This document shows positions 47,267-54,710 of a stretch of 54,710 nt of DNA, one piece after another. The position numbers and the translations under genes were made by a program. Under the pieces are notes generated by a model that saw nothing but the letters and a program-made list of their open reading frames with translations, had not been told where the DNA came from and did no database searches. Source of the DNA: JAOAFZ01 sp964407325 (GTDB taxonomy: Bacteria > Patescibacteriota > Microgenomatia > UBA1406 > GWC2-37-13); contig CAYOVA010000007.1 in assembly GCA_964407325.1 (NCBI GenBank), positions 1 through 54,710 of the forward strand. Reading direction: 5' to 3'. The stretch's first letter is position 1. Each line of letters opens with the position of its first letter.

Positions 47267-49879
47267 ATGTGTGGAATAGGCGGTTATTACGGCTTCAAAG
47301 ATGACAAACTGATAAAGGAAATGTCAGCCTGTATGGTTCATCGTGGACCTGACGGTGATGGCATTTATTATGGCGAAAAAGTAACGCTTCTGAGTCGTCG
47401 TCTTGCTATTATCGACCGAAAAGGGGGCGATCAGCCTATCTATAATGAAGATAAATCTGTTGTTGTTGTCTACAACGGCGAAATGTACAACTACCGCGAA
47501 CTGCGTGAAGAGCTGGAACTTGCTGGCCACAAATTTACTACAAAATCAGATACCGAAATCATTGTGCATGGGTACGAAGAATGGGGCGACAAGTGTTTTG
47601 ATCGTTTTAACGGGATGTTTGGTATTGCTTTGTACGATATAAAACGGAAGCGCCTGCTTGTGGTGCGTGACCATTTTGGAATCAAGCCGCTTTACTATGC
47701 CTATACGAAAGATAAAGGCATTATTTTTGCTTCTGAAATCAAGCCAATCCTTCAAAGCGGTCTAATTGAGAAAAAACCGAATGACCGTACTATTTACCGG
47801 TATCTTCGGTATCGCATACATGATGAAGGTGAAGAAACCTTTTTTTATGGCATTAACCGGTTGCTTCCGGGAGAAATGATGATTGTGGAAGAGGGCAAAG
47901 CACGTATTGAGCGCTACACCGATCTTCGTGAACGATTGGAAAACATGAAAGCGCAGGAGAATACTACTGATGAAGATCGCGAAGTGTTTAAAAAGAAATT
48001 AATTACATCGATTCAGCGCCGTTTGGTTGCAGAAGTGCCTGTTGGTACGTGTCTTTCCGGAGGGCTGGATTCTTCAACAGTTGTAGCTGTGGTAAACAAG
48101 TTACTGCAGGAACATGCAAAAGACACTGATTCGCTAGGTAAAACGCAAAAAACCTATTCAGCAGTATTCCCCGGTTCTGTAAATGATGAAGAAAAGTATG
48201 TGGATGCACTGGTAAAGCGATTAAAGAATATAGAAAGCATTAAAGTATTTCCCAAACCGGAAGAGTTTTTTAACGATCTTGAAGATTTTGTAAAGTATCA
48301 GGAAGAGCCAACGATTAGTACTGGACCATATGCGCAGTATCAGGTGATGCGACGTGCACACGAAGATGTTACTGTACTATTAGACGGTCAGGGAGCTGAC
48401 GAGATGATGGCTGGCTATCTTCCGTATTATTTTGTCTATCTAAAGCAGCTCTGGAAGCAGGGAAATATTGGAAAGATCCTTTCCGAAGTCGTTACTTCAA
48501 TGGATATTTTCTCAAAACTGGGATGGCAGAAGCTGATGAGTATTGTTGGGGTAAACAAAACGGTTTCTATAAACGATTTGTTGCAAAATGACTTTGTGGA
48601 AAGACATAAAAAACAGCGATTTGTAAGCACTAGTGATAATCTAAAAATGCGTTTAGTTGAAGATATTTTTGGAAACAGTTTGCAAGCACTCCTTCGCTAC
48701 GAAGATAAAAATGCAATGCGCTTTTCAATTGAGGGACGTGTTCCGTTCCTTGATTTTGAACTGGTTGAATATCTCTTTAAACTGCCCGATGAAGCAATCA
48801 TTCGGGACGGCTGGAACAAAGCTATATTACGCTATGCCGCGAATGAATACCTTCCGGAAATGATTACCAAGCGCCGTAACAAGATTGGTTTTACTACTCC
48901 TGAACATGAATGGTTTTTACGCATGAAAAACAGAATTTACGGCTACTTTTTAAGTGAATCGTTTGCAAATCGTAAATATTTTAATCAGCAGGCAGTTGTA
49001 AAAGCCTTCGAAGAGTTTATTCAGGGGAAAAACGATGACACAATGCTCTTCTGGAGACTCCTGAATGTTGAGATCTGGATGCGAATATATTTTGATGAAC
49101 AGAAAGAGAGTGCCGTTAAGAAGGAAAAGGGACTGTTCGATCCGAATGAAGGAAAAAATATCGAAATTGACGTTGATGGTAAAAATATTGCGCGATATCC
49201 GATAAAAACAGAGTTGTTTGCTAAAGGGGATAATTTTGCGAAAAAAATTGCAGGAGAGATAAAGAAGTATTTGAAAGAATTGAAGTCTCATGATAAGGAA
49301 GTGTTAAAGAAACGCTGGTATGTAATTGTTTCCGAAAAAGTTGTCGCAATTTCACAAGGACGATCTTATTTTATTTGGGATATTAAGCCGTCACCAGCGG
49401 CCAGTTTCTTTTCAAAGTTTGTAAAGCGAACCCCCTATGGTATCGGATTGGGAAGTCCCTTTACCATGGAAATTGCTATTCGCGAAGTTGGATTGCCCCG
49501 TATTGCATTAGCTGCACTTGTCTCAGTAATCACAAAACCGTTTGGCATGAAAGGAATGTTTTATCACGTTGCAGGAAGAACGGTAGCCTCGATTGATGGA
49601 CCTACAGAATATTCATTATATCCGTCAAATGTTTCTGCAAAGTTAGGTCCAAAAGAACCCCAAAAAGCTGCCGAAAATATAAGAAAAGTAATAGAAGAAA
49701 CATTACCTGAAGATGTAAAGCATACATTTGGCGGAGTGGTAATTATCGATGCAAACGATTTAGGAAGAGATATTTTAGGAAATGCCTCAGATACGACAGA
49801 TATGTTCTTTCAAAAAATAATGCGAGATAACCCCATGGGACAGGGAAGTGAACAAACCCCGATCGTGATTGCAGCATAA
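47267..49879 (+). CDS. asnB: Glutamine-dependent asparagine synthetase (AsnB) fused to a CofE/F420-0 gamma-glutamyl ligase-like domain
   Basis: An 870-residue fusion. Residues 1-about 210 are a class II glutamine amidotransferase with N-terminal nucleophile C2 (MCGIGGYYG), HRGPDGDG and GEMYNYRELREEL. Residues about 230-620 are the ATP-PPase domain with CLSGGLDSSTVVAVV (SGGLDSS from 264), DGQGADEMMAGYLPYYF and EGRVPFLDFELVEY. A normal AsnB ends near here. The extra part (about 640-860) starts RYPIKTELFAKGD and contains VVAISQGRS, RTPYGIGLGSPFTMEIAIRE, DGPTEYSLYPSNVSAKLGP and VVIIDANDLGRDILGN, wording I associate with F420-0:gamma-glutamyl ligase-like proteins. AsnB-type enzymes amidate Asp or peptidoglycan stem peptides; CofE-type enzymes form gamma-glutamyl amide bonds. 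The joint product is unknown; no F420 genes are visible. Confidence 0.87.
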   Translation: MCGIGGYYGFKDDKLIKEMSACMVHRGPDGDGIYYGEKVTLLSRRLAIIDRKGGDQPIYNEDKSVVVVYNGEMYNYRELREELELAGHKFTTKSDTEIIVHGYEEWGDKCFDRFNGMFGIALYDIKRKRLLVVRDHFGIKPLYYAYTKDKGIIFASEIKPILQSGLIEKKPNDRTIYRYLRYRIHDEGEETFFYGINRLLPGEMMIVEEGKARIERYTDLRERLENMKAQENTTDEDREVFKKKLITSIQRRLVAEVPVGTCLSGGLDSSTVVAVVNKLLQEHAKDTDSLGKTQKTYSAVFPGSVNDEEKYVDALVKRLKNIESIKVFPKPEEFFNDLEDFVKYQEEPTISTGPYAQYQVMRRAHEDVTVLLDGQGADEMMAGYLPYYFVYLKQLWKQGNIGKILSEVVTSMDIFSKLGWQKLMSIVGVNKTVSINDLLQNDFVERHKKQRFVSTSDNLKMRLVEDIFGNSLQALLRYEDKNAMRFSIEGRVPFLDFELVEYLFKLPDEAIIRDGWNKAILRYAANEYLPEMITKRRNKIGFTTPEHEWFLRMKNRIYGYFLSESFANRKYFNQQAVVKAFEEFIQGKNDDTMLFWRLLNVEIWMRIYFDEQKESAVKKEKGLFDPNEGKNIEIDVDGKNIARYPIKTELFAKGDNFAKKIAGEIKKYLKELKSHDKEVLKKRWYVIVSEKVVAISQGRSYFIWDIKPSPAASFFSKFVKRTPYGIGLGSPFTMEIAIREVGLPRIALAALVSVITKPFGMKGMFYHVAGRTVASIDGPTEYSLYPSNVSAKLGPKEPQKAAENIRKVIEETLPEDVKHTFGGVVIIDANDLGRDILGNASDTTDMFFQKIMRDNPMGQGSEQTPIVIAA

Positions 49880-49889
49880 GCAATAGTAT

Positions 49890-50130
49890 TGGGGGTGGCT
49901 CATCGTCGGTCTGATGAGCCACCATAGACGAGGGCTGTCGTGGCCCGGATTAGCAGGGGGGATCGTACTTGCAACTTCGCCCGGTTACGCACCAGGACGG
50001 ATCCTGGCAACTACCAGCCATTTCGTGGTGATAGGCGATAAGGAGAAGATACAACGTCACGGCCCCTTCAGATGACATCCAGAACTGCATACGATCCTCG
50101 ATATACCGCCGCTCTCACTTGGAGCGACAT
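49890..50130 (-). ncRNA. Candidate structured non-coding RNA upstream of gatC
   Basis: The 329-bp space between asnB and gatC holds no credible gene but is GC-rich and structured. A strong minus-strand promoter (50165-50137) would start RNA near 50130. Within it, GGATCGTA plus TGCA (50097-50086) can pair with TGCA-AG-TACGATCC (49973-49960), a 12-bp long-range helix. It encloses local hairpins such as CCAGG-ATCCGT-CCTGG (about 50007-49992). A 5' hairpin GCTC-CAAGTGA-GAGC lies near 50126-50112, and an 11-bp stem GGTGGCTCATC/GATGAGCCACC (49923-49894) closes the 3' end. There is no T-run after that stem. Signatures of tmRNA, RNase P, SRP and 6S RNA were looked for and not recognised. Confidence 0.55.
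49894..49923. terminator. 11-bp stem-loop after asnB
   Basis: GGTGGCTCATC (49894-49904), 8-nt loop, GATGAGCCACC (49913-49923). It can form in RNA of either strand, so it may end both asnB and the convergent candidate RNA. Neither side has a clear U-tract, so intrinsic termination is uncertain. Confidence 0.5.
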
Positions 50131-50136
50131 ATACAT

Positions 50137-50165
50137 ATTATATGCGTAACAGCCATTTCAGTCAA
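50137..50165 (-). promoter_or_regulatory. Near-consensus promoter of the candidate RNA
   Basis: On the minus strand: TTGACT (50165-50160), exactly 17 bp, TATAAT (50142-50137). No protein frame of any length begins downstream. It is back to back with the gatC promoter. Confidence 0.65.
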
Positions 50166-50173
50166 ATTCCCCC

Positions 50174-50201
50174 TTCACATATAGCCTGTCTCCGCTATAA
50201 T
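50174..50201 (+). promoter_or_regulatory. gatCAB promoter
   Basis: TTCACA (50174-50179), 16-bp spacer, TATAAT (50196-50201), then 7 bp to the gatC ATG at 50209: a predicted leaderless operon start. Confidence 0.6.
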
Positions 50202-50208
50202 AATCTTC

Positions 50209-50508
50209 ATGGCAAAAGCATCATTAACTAAAGAAGATATCCTTCATCTGGCAAAACTGGCCAATCTTCAAATCTCCGATGAAGAAGTAAAGAAATACTT
50301 AACCCAGCTTGAACAGACTCTTCAGTATGTGGAAAATCTTTCAGAACTGGATACATCAAAAGTAAAGGCAAGTGCCAGTTCAACGGTGCTTGAAAATATA
50401 TTCTTTACAGATGGAACAAAAAACACCAGGGGACTTTCACCGGAAGAAGTTATTCAAAATGCAAAGTCAAAAAAAGGAAATGCGTTTAAAGTTACCAGAA
50501 TTCTTTAA
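50209..50508 (+). CDS. gatC: Glutamyl-tRNA(Gln)/aspartyl-tRNA(Asn) amidotransferase subunit C
   Basis: Small subunit (99 residues) that stabilises GatA-GatB. The family pattern is clear: LTKEDILHLAKLANLQISDE, then EEVKKYLTQLEQTLQYVENL and the ending GLSPEEVIQNAKSKKGNAFK with VTRIL. It is the first gene of a gatCAB operon and overlaps gatA by 1 bp (TAATG). The start is set by the -10 box 7 bp upstream. Confidence 0.94.
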   Translation: MAKASLTKEDILHLAKLANLQISDEEVKKYLTQLEQTLQYVENLSELDTSKVKASASSTVLENIFFTDGTKNTRGLSPEEVIQNAKSKKGNAFKVTRIL

Positions 50509-51899
50509 TGTTAACTGCAGAGTTATCAATGACGGAAGTCAGCAAACTTATTGCTGACAAAAAAGTAACAGCACAGGAAGTGTATGCATTTTATCTGGAA
50601 CGGTCAAAGAAATACAATCCTGATTTAAATGCCTACCTCACTTTTGTGGAAAAAGAAAACACTGTTTTTAGTACCAGTGGAGATTTAATGAACATCCCTT
50701 TAGCGGTAAAAGACAACTTCTGCATAAATGGAGTAAGAACAACAGCCTCTTCAAAAGTACTTGACACTTTTATTCCTCCTTATGATGCAACAGTAATAGC
50801 AAAATTAAAAAAAGCCGGTGCACTTACTTTAGGGAAAACCAACATGGATGCCTGGGCGCATGGTTCGTCGACTGAAACCTCGGATTATGGTCCAAGTAAA
50901 AACCCATGGGATACAACTCGCGCTCCTGGAGGTTCTTCGGGGGGTACAGCAGCCGCTGTGCTTGCCGGGTTAGCTCCAGCAGGTATTGGTTCAGAAACTG
51001 CCGGGTCAATTCGCCAGCCTGCATCCTGGTGTGGCATTGTCGGATTAAAACCTACCTATGGTCGTGTTTCAAGATATGGCGTAATTGCGATGGGTTCATC
51101 GCTAGACTGTCCCGGACCCATGACGAAAACAGTTGAAGATGCATCAGCTATCTTGCAGGTACTTGCCGGAAAAGACCCTTTTGATGCAACAACCCCGGAC
51201 GAGCCGGTTCCCGACTATAAAGCAGAAATGAAGAAGGGCCGCAAAATGACAATTGGCGTTTCTGATGAATATCTTGAAGGTGTAGACGATCAGGTAAAAG
51301 CAAATTACGAACAATGTCTGGAGATTTTTAAAAAATTGGGCCACACGGTAAAGAAAATTGAGTTGCTGTCACCTGACTATGCAATTTCTGTGTACACAAT
51401 TATTCAGCGTGCTGAAGTATCTTCAAATCTGGCACGATATGACGGTATCCGCTATGGAAACAACCGCTCGTTTATGGGAGCTGAAGCAAAAAGGCGCATT
51501 ATGCTGGGAACGTACACTCTTTCACATGGATACTATGATGCATTCTACAAAAAAGCACAGAAAGTAAGAACCTTGATTATCGAAGATTTCAAAAGAGCAT
51601 TTAAGGATGTCGATGTAATATTTGCCCCGACAACGCCTATAACAGCACTCCCCCTGGGAGAATTTGAAAAATACCCGTTCTTCGGAGAAAAAATGGACGT
51701 GTTAAACGAGCCAGGAGCAGTTTCAGGAATTCCGGGTATCAATATCCCTACAGGACTTGATAAAGATGGCTTACCATTTGGTATGCAATTTAAAGCACCG
51801 TGGTTTGAAGAAGGTAAACTGCTTGATATAGCCTACCAGTTTGAAAAAGAGACTAATTTCTTTGATGTAGTGAAGAAAGGAGTAGCGAAATATGAGTAA
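50508..51899 (+). CDS. gatA: Glu-tRNA(Gln)/Asp-tRNA(Asn) amidotransferase subunit A (amidase)
   Basis: Amidase subunit that releases ammonia from glutamine for transamidation of mischarged tRNA; 463 residues. The Ser-cisSer-Lys triad is present: K68 in NIPLAVKDNFCING, the amidase signature RAPGGSSGGTAAAVLAGLAP (S143/S144), and GIGSETAGSIRQPASWCG (S167). Also TYGRVSRYGVIAMGSSLDCP. Length and order are normal. Its presence implies that Gln-tRNA and/or Asn-tRNA is made by the indirect route in this organism. It overlaps gatB by 8 bp. Confidence 0.96.
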   Translation: MLTAELSMTEVSKLIADKKVTAQEVYAFYLERSKKYNPDLNAYLTFVEKENTVFSTSGDLMNIPLAVKDNFCINGVRTTASSKVLDTFIPPYDATVIAKLKKAGALTLGKTNMDAWAHGSSTETSDYGPSKNPWDTTRAPGGSSGGTAAAVLAGLAPAGIGSETAGSIRQPASWCGIVGLKPTYGRVSRYGVIAMGSSLDCPGPMTKTVEDASAILQVLAGKDPFDATTPDEPVPDYKAEMKKGRKMTIGVSDEYLEGVDDQVKANYEQCLEIFKKLGHTVKKIELLSPDYAISVYTIIQRAEVSSNLARYDGIRYGNNRSFMGAEAKRRIMLGTYTLSHGYYDAFYKKAQKVRTLIIEDFKRAFKDVDVIFAPTTPITALPLGEFEKYPFFGEKMDVLNEPGAVSGIPGINIPTGLDKDGLPFGMQFKAPWFEEGKLLDIAYQFEKETNFFDVVKKGVAKYE

Positions 51900-53226
51900 A
51901 CGACCATTTCCCATTATCGGGCTTGAAATCCACGTTGAACTGAAAACAAAATCAAAAATGTTCTGCCAGTGTTCCGCTGACTATTTTGGTGCTGAACCAA
52001 ATACTCATGTCTGTCCGGTCTGTTTAGGTATGCCAGGTGCATTGCCTGTTCCGAATAAGACTGCTGTTGAATGGACAATCATGATAGCCAAAGCACTGGG
52101 CTGTGAAGTTCCTAAAGAATCCAAGTTTGACCGCAAACACTACTTTTACCCGGATTTACCAAAAGGCTATCAGATAAGCCAGTATGACGAGCCGATTGGT
52201 ATAAATGGAAAAGTAACTGTGAGTTTTGATGAGAAAACAGAAAAAACCTTCAGACTGCGACGTGTTCATTTAGAGGAAGATACAGGCAAGAACATCCACT
52301 CAGGAGAGGATACATTACTTGACTTTAACCGCTCTTCTGTACCACTTGTTGAGATTGTTACCGAGGCGGACTTTCATAACTCTGACGATGTAAAACGCTT
52401 TCTGGAAGAGCTGCAAACAATTATCAGGACTCTTGATGTTGCCAATGCAGATATGGAAAAAGGCGATATGCGGTTAGAACCGAATATTTCGGTGCTTATG
52501 CTGGAAGAAGGAAAAGAATGGGACGGGAAGACCTATCCAAAGTATAAGGTTGAAGTAAAAAACATTAACTCTTTTAAATACGCAAAGGCAGCTATTGATT
52601 ATGAACTGCCACGCCAGACAGAGATGCTTGAAAAGGGCGAAATTCCTGTGCAGGAAACAAGGGGATACAACGAAAATAAACAAATTACAGTAAGCCAGAG
52701 AACCAAAGAAGAAGCCGCTGATTACCGGTATTTCCCCGAGCCTGATATTCCACCACTTACATTTACGGCTGAATATTTAAAAGAAGTCGAAGCGAAAATT
52801 CCGGAGTTGCCGGAAGCAAAGATAAAGCGATATATATCAGAATTCAAACTACGGTATCAGGATGCATTTGTGCTATCGCGATCACGAAAAGGATCGGAAC
52901 TATTTGAAGAGATAGTTGCAAAACTGGGCGCAGATAAAGCACAGAAAATTGCTAACCTTATAGTAAACAAAAAAGTAAAAACGGAAGGAACAACTAAAGA
53001 AATAATCAAACAAATCGAATCACTTACTGCTGAAAAGAAAACTGATATGGGCGCACTTACCAAAGCATGCTCAGAAGTCCTCTCAGCCAATCCAAAAGTG
53101 GTTGAGGACTACAAGTCTGGCAAAGAAAATGCTTTAATGTTCTTGCTAGGACAGGTAATGCGACAAATGAAAGGCCAGGCAGATGCAAATACGGTAAAGG
53201 AAGAGCTAAAAAAACAGCTTTCATAA
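51892..53226 (+). CDS. gatB: Glu-tRNA(Gln)/Asp-tRNA(Asn) amidotransferase subunit B
   Basis: Kinase/tRNA-binding subunit that activates the mischarged residue and receives ammonia from GatA; 444 residues. Seen: IIGLEIHVELKTKSKMFC, the zinc cysteines (CQCSADYFG ... HVCPVCLGMPGALP), FYPDLPKGYQISQYDEPI, the HLEEDTGKNIH motif, LDFNRSSVPLVEIVTE, and YRYFPEPDIPPL. The C-terminal helical plus YqeY-like tail (about 300-444) is somewhat short of the usual 475-residue protein. Last gene of gatCAB; 58 bp separate it from dnaE. Confidence 0.96.
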   Translation: MSKRPFPIIGLEIHVELKTKSKMFCQCSADYFGAEPNTHVCPVCLGMPGALPVPNKTAVEWTIMIAKALGCEVPKESKFDRKHYFYPDLPKGYQISQYDEPIGINGKVTVSFDEKTEKTFRLRRVHLEEDTGKNIHSGEDTLLDFNRSSVPLVEIVTEADFHNSDDVKRFLEELQTIIRTLDVANADMEKGDMRLEPNISVLMLEEGKEWDGKTYPKYKVEVKNINSFKYAKAAIDYELPRQTEMLEKGEIPVQETRGYNENKQITVSQRTKEEAADYRYFPEPDIPPLTFTAEYLKEVEAKIPELPEAKIKRYISEFKLRYQDAFVLSRSRKGSELFEEIVAKLGADKAQKIANLIVNKKVKTEGTTKEIIKQIESLTAEKKTDMGALTKACSEVLSANPKVVEDYKSGKENALMFLLGQVMRQMKGQADANTVKEELKKQLS

Positions 53227-53284
53227 AAATACTCTTCCAAATCCTCCACTTCCCCTTCAGCCTCAAAAAAGGTATAATACAGGT

Positions 53285-54710
53285 ATGAGTTTTGTGCATT
53301 TACATCTCCATTCTGAATACTCCCTGTTGCATGGTTTAGCCCGTACTAAAAAGGTAATGAAGAAAGCCCAGGAATATGGAATGCCAGCGGTGGCTATTAC
53401 TGACAATGGCCAGATGTATGGTGTCTTTAAATTCATAATTGCGGCCAAAGATGCAGGAATAAAACCCATTATCGGAGTTGATTTCTACAAAGCCCGCAAC
53501 TCCCGTTTTGATGATCCGGGCGGCATGTACAAAGACCAGGATAGAGTTGTTGTAATAGCACAAACCCTTGAAGGATACCGAAATATAATTCGTATGGTTA
53601 CGTCAAGTAATCTAGACAATAAATATCCAACCAGCAGGCCTCGCATCGATTTTGAACTGCTGGAAAAACACAGAGAAGGATTGATAGTATTAAGTGGCTC
53701 TCTGAATGGGGAAATTCCTCAGTTACTTCTCCATAATCAGACCGATGAAGCAGAGAAAGTGGTAAAGAAATATCTGGAACTGTTTGAAGGGAACTTTTAT
53801 CTTGAACTGCAAAGGCATGCAGACTTGGACGACCAGGAACATGTAAACAGGGAGATACTAAAGCTCTCCCGGAAACATGGTATCCCGATTGTTGCAACCA
53901 ACGAGGTAAATTATGTTGATCCTGATGAAGCCTATGCCCAGGAAATTCTCCTCTGTATCCAAACCGGAAATGCAATCTTTGAAAAGAACAGGCCATTAAC
54001 CATGATCGACCATCCAGACTACTACTTTAAATCCCCGGATGAAATGAAGGCGCTGTTTGTTGACCTTCCCGAAGCTATCGAAAACACTGTTAAAATCGCC
54101 GATTCGATTAACTTTGAAGTGCCCTATGGCTCGTTAGTGCTTCCCCGCTATCCCATTCCCGAAGGTACCACCGCTGAAGAATATTTAAGAAAAGTGGTAT
54201 ACGATTTAAAAGACCGAGTTACCGGCATTCCCGAAGAGGAAGTCATTAAACGCATCGACTATGAGCTCTCAGTTATCAACGATAAAGGCTATGCCAACTA
54301 CTTCCTCATTACCCAGGACTTTGTTAACTGGGCAAAAGCGCAGGGAATTGCCGTTGGTCCTGGCCGTGGATCAGCCGCCGGTGCTCTTATTTCATATATC
54401 CTCAGAATTACCGACGTGAATCCACTCCAATACGCCCTTCCGTTTGAACGGTTCCTCAATCCGGAACGCCCATCACCACCTGATATCGATATCGACTTTG
54501 CCGATTCCCGCCGCGATGAAGTTTTGCGCTATGTTTCCAATAAATACGGTGAAGACAAGATGGCGCATATCATCACTTTTGGAACAATGGAGCCTAAAAT
54601 GGCAGTGCGTGACGTTACGAGAGCGTTAGGTATGTCATATTCGGCCGGCGATCGTATTTCAAAAATGATTCCAGCAGGTAAACAGGGTGCAAAGATGACT
54701 ATCGACCAGG
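53285..54710 (+). CDS. dnaE: DNA polymerase III alpha subunit DnaE (3' truncated by window end)
   Basis: Replicative polymerase; the first 475 residues are visible and the frame is open to the last base. N-terminal PHP domain begins MSFVHLHLHSEYSLLHGLAR. The next PHP motif reads AITDNGQMYGVFKF where a metal-binding histidine (TDHGN) is common, so the PHP site may be inactive. The polymerase core follows with QDFVNWAKAQGIAVGPGRGS, AAGALISYILRITDVNPLQY and the palm aspartates in SPPDIDIDFADSRRDEVLRY (about 396-415). TATAAT at 53273-53278 lies 6 bp before the ATG (leaderless). Confidence 0.96.
   Translation, partial: MSFVHLHLHSEYSLLHGLARTKKVMKKAQEYGMPAVAITDNGQMYGVFKFIIAAKDAGIKPIIGVDFYKARNSRFDDPGGMYKDQDRVVVIAQTLEGYRNIIRMVTSSNLDNKYPTSRPRIDFELLEKHREGLIVLSGSLNGEIPQLLLHNQTDEAEKVVKKYLELFEGNFYLELQRHADLDDQEHVNREILKLSRKHGIPIVATNEVNYVDPDEAYAQEILLCIQTGNAIFEKNRPLTMIDHPDYYFKSPDEMKALFVDLPEAIENTVKIADSINFEVPYGSLVLPRYPIPEGTTAEEYLRKVVYDLKDRVTGIPEEEVIKRIDYELSVINDKGYANYFLITQDFVNWAKAQGIAVGPGRGSAAGALISYILRITDVNPLQYALPFERFLNPERPSPPDIDIDFADSRRDEVLRYVSNKYGEDKMAHIITFGTMEPKMAVRDVTRALGMSYSAGDRISKMIPAGKQGAKMTIDQ

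Noticed and set aside
49890..50130. tmRNA or RNase P RNA in the asnB-gatC gap
   Set aside because: No tRNA-like ends, tag frame, or GAGGAAAGUCC/ACAGAA elements could be found on either strand.
1..54710. CRISPR arrays, transposases, integrases, phage genes
   Set aside because: None seen on either strand; the only possible mobile trace is the GC-rich island at 31329-31800.

Overview
The window looks like a chromosome segment from a Candidate Phyla Radiation (Patescibacteria) genome, most likely Microgenomates-like, assembled from a metagenome. This is an inference from several traits: low-GC DNA, compact genes that often overlap by 4 bp, shortened or divergent core enzymes, a dockerin/cohesin surface cassette, tRNAs without an encoded CCA end, and two runs of exactly 100 N typical of scaffolding. 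No 16S gene is present, so the placement is not proven. Many genes begin about 6-8 bp after a -10 box (TATAAT-N6-ATG) and lack a Shine-Dalgarno site, so leaderless translation appears to be the rule. I used this pattern to correct several start codons.

Layout. 1-1377: 3' part of ftsK. 1435-1950: small membrane protein. 1956-5859 (minus): mltG, an AMP/thymidine-phosphorylase-like gene, and murJ. 5945-20578: a division and cell wall (dcw) cluster: mraZ, rsmH, ftsL-like, ftsI, murE-like, pgeF, murC/mpl-like (broken by an N gap), murB, murA, yvcK, dgkA, mraY, murL, murD2 and ftsW. 20623-26662: an inserted secreted-enzyme cassette: SGNH esterase, SGNH + GH5 + dockerin protein, and cohesin + carbohydrate-binding membrane protein. 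26691-31058: the dcw cluster resumes with murG, ftsQ, ftsA and ftsZ. 31059-31855: an N gap flanked by a 55-bp duplication, then a GC-rich structured island. 31856-36657: ileS, rodA, rplU, rpmA. 36764-37908: ParB-like regulator and convergent lepB. 37962-41690: tRNA-Val, three glycosyltransferases and a Wzy/WaaL-like polymerase. 41668-45449 (minus): Ig-like surface protein, small membrane protein, tRNA-Thr, ureohydrolase-fold protein, Nudix hydrolase, tRNA-Gly, LysM protein. 45551-47001: lemA and htpX. 47003-47134 (minus): tiny membrane protein. 47267-49879: asparagine synthetase fused to a CofE-like ligase domain. 49890-50130 (minus): candidate structured RNA. 50209-53226: gatCAB. 53285-end: 5' part of dnaE.

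How it fits together. Most of the window builds, edits, flips and polymerises lipid II and assembles the divisome. MurL beside MurD2 indicates the alternative D-glutamate route: L-Glu is ligated first and epimerised on the nucleotide precursor. No murF, ddl or murI is seen here. The dockerin/cohesin cassette and the glycosyltransferase/Wzy cluster suggest surface polysaccharide synthesis and surface-tethered carbohydrate-active enzymes.

Most notable items: the AsnB-CofE fusion, the MurL/MurD2 pair, the dockerin-cohesin cassette inside the dcw cluster, the 10-bp-phased MraZ boxes lying on the promoter and start codon, a terminator hairpin whose loop holds the next gene's start, the minus-strand structured RNA before gatC, and the GC-rich island beside the scaffold gap.
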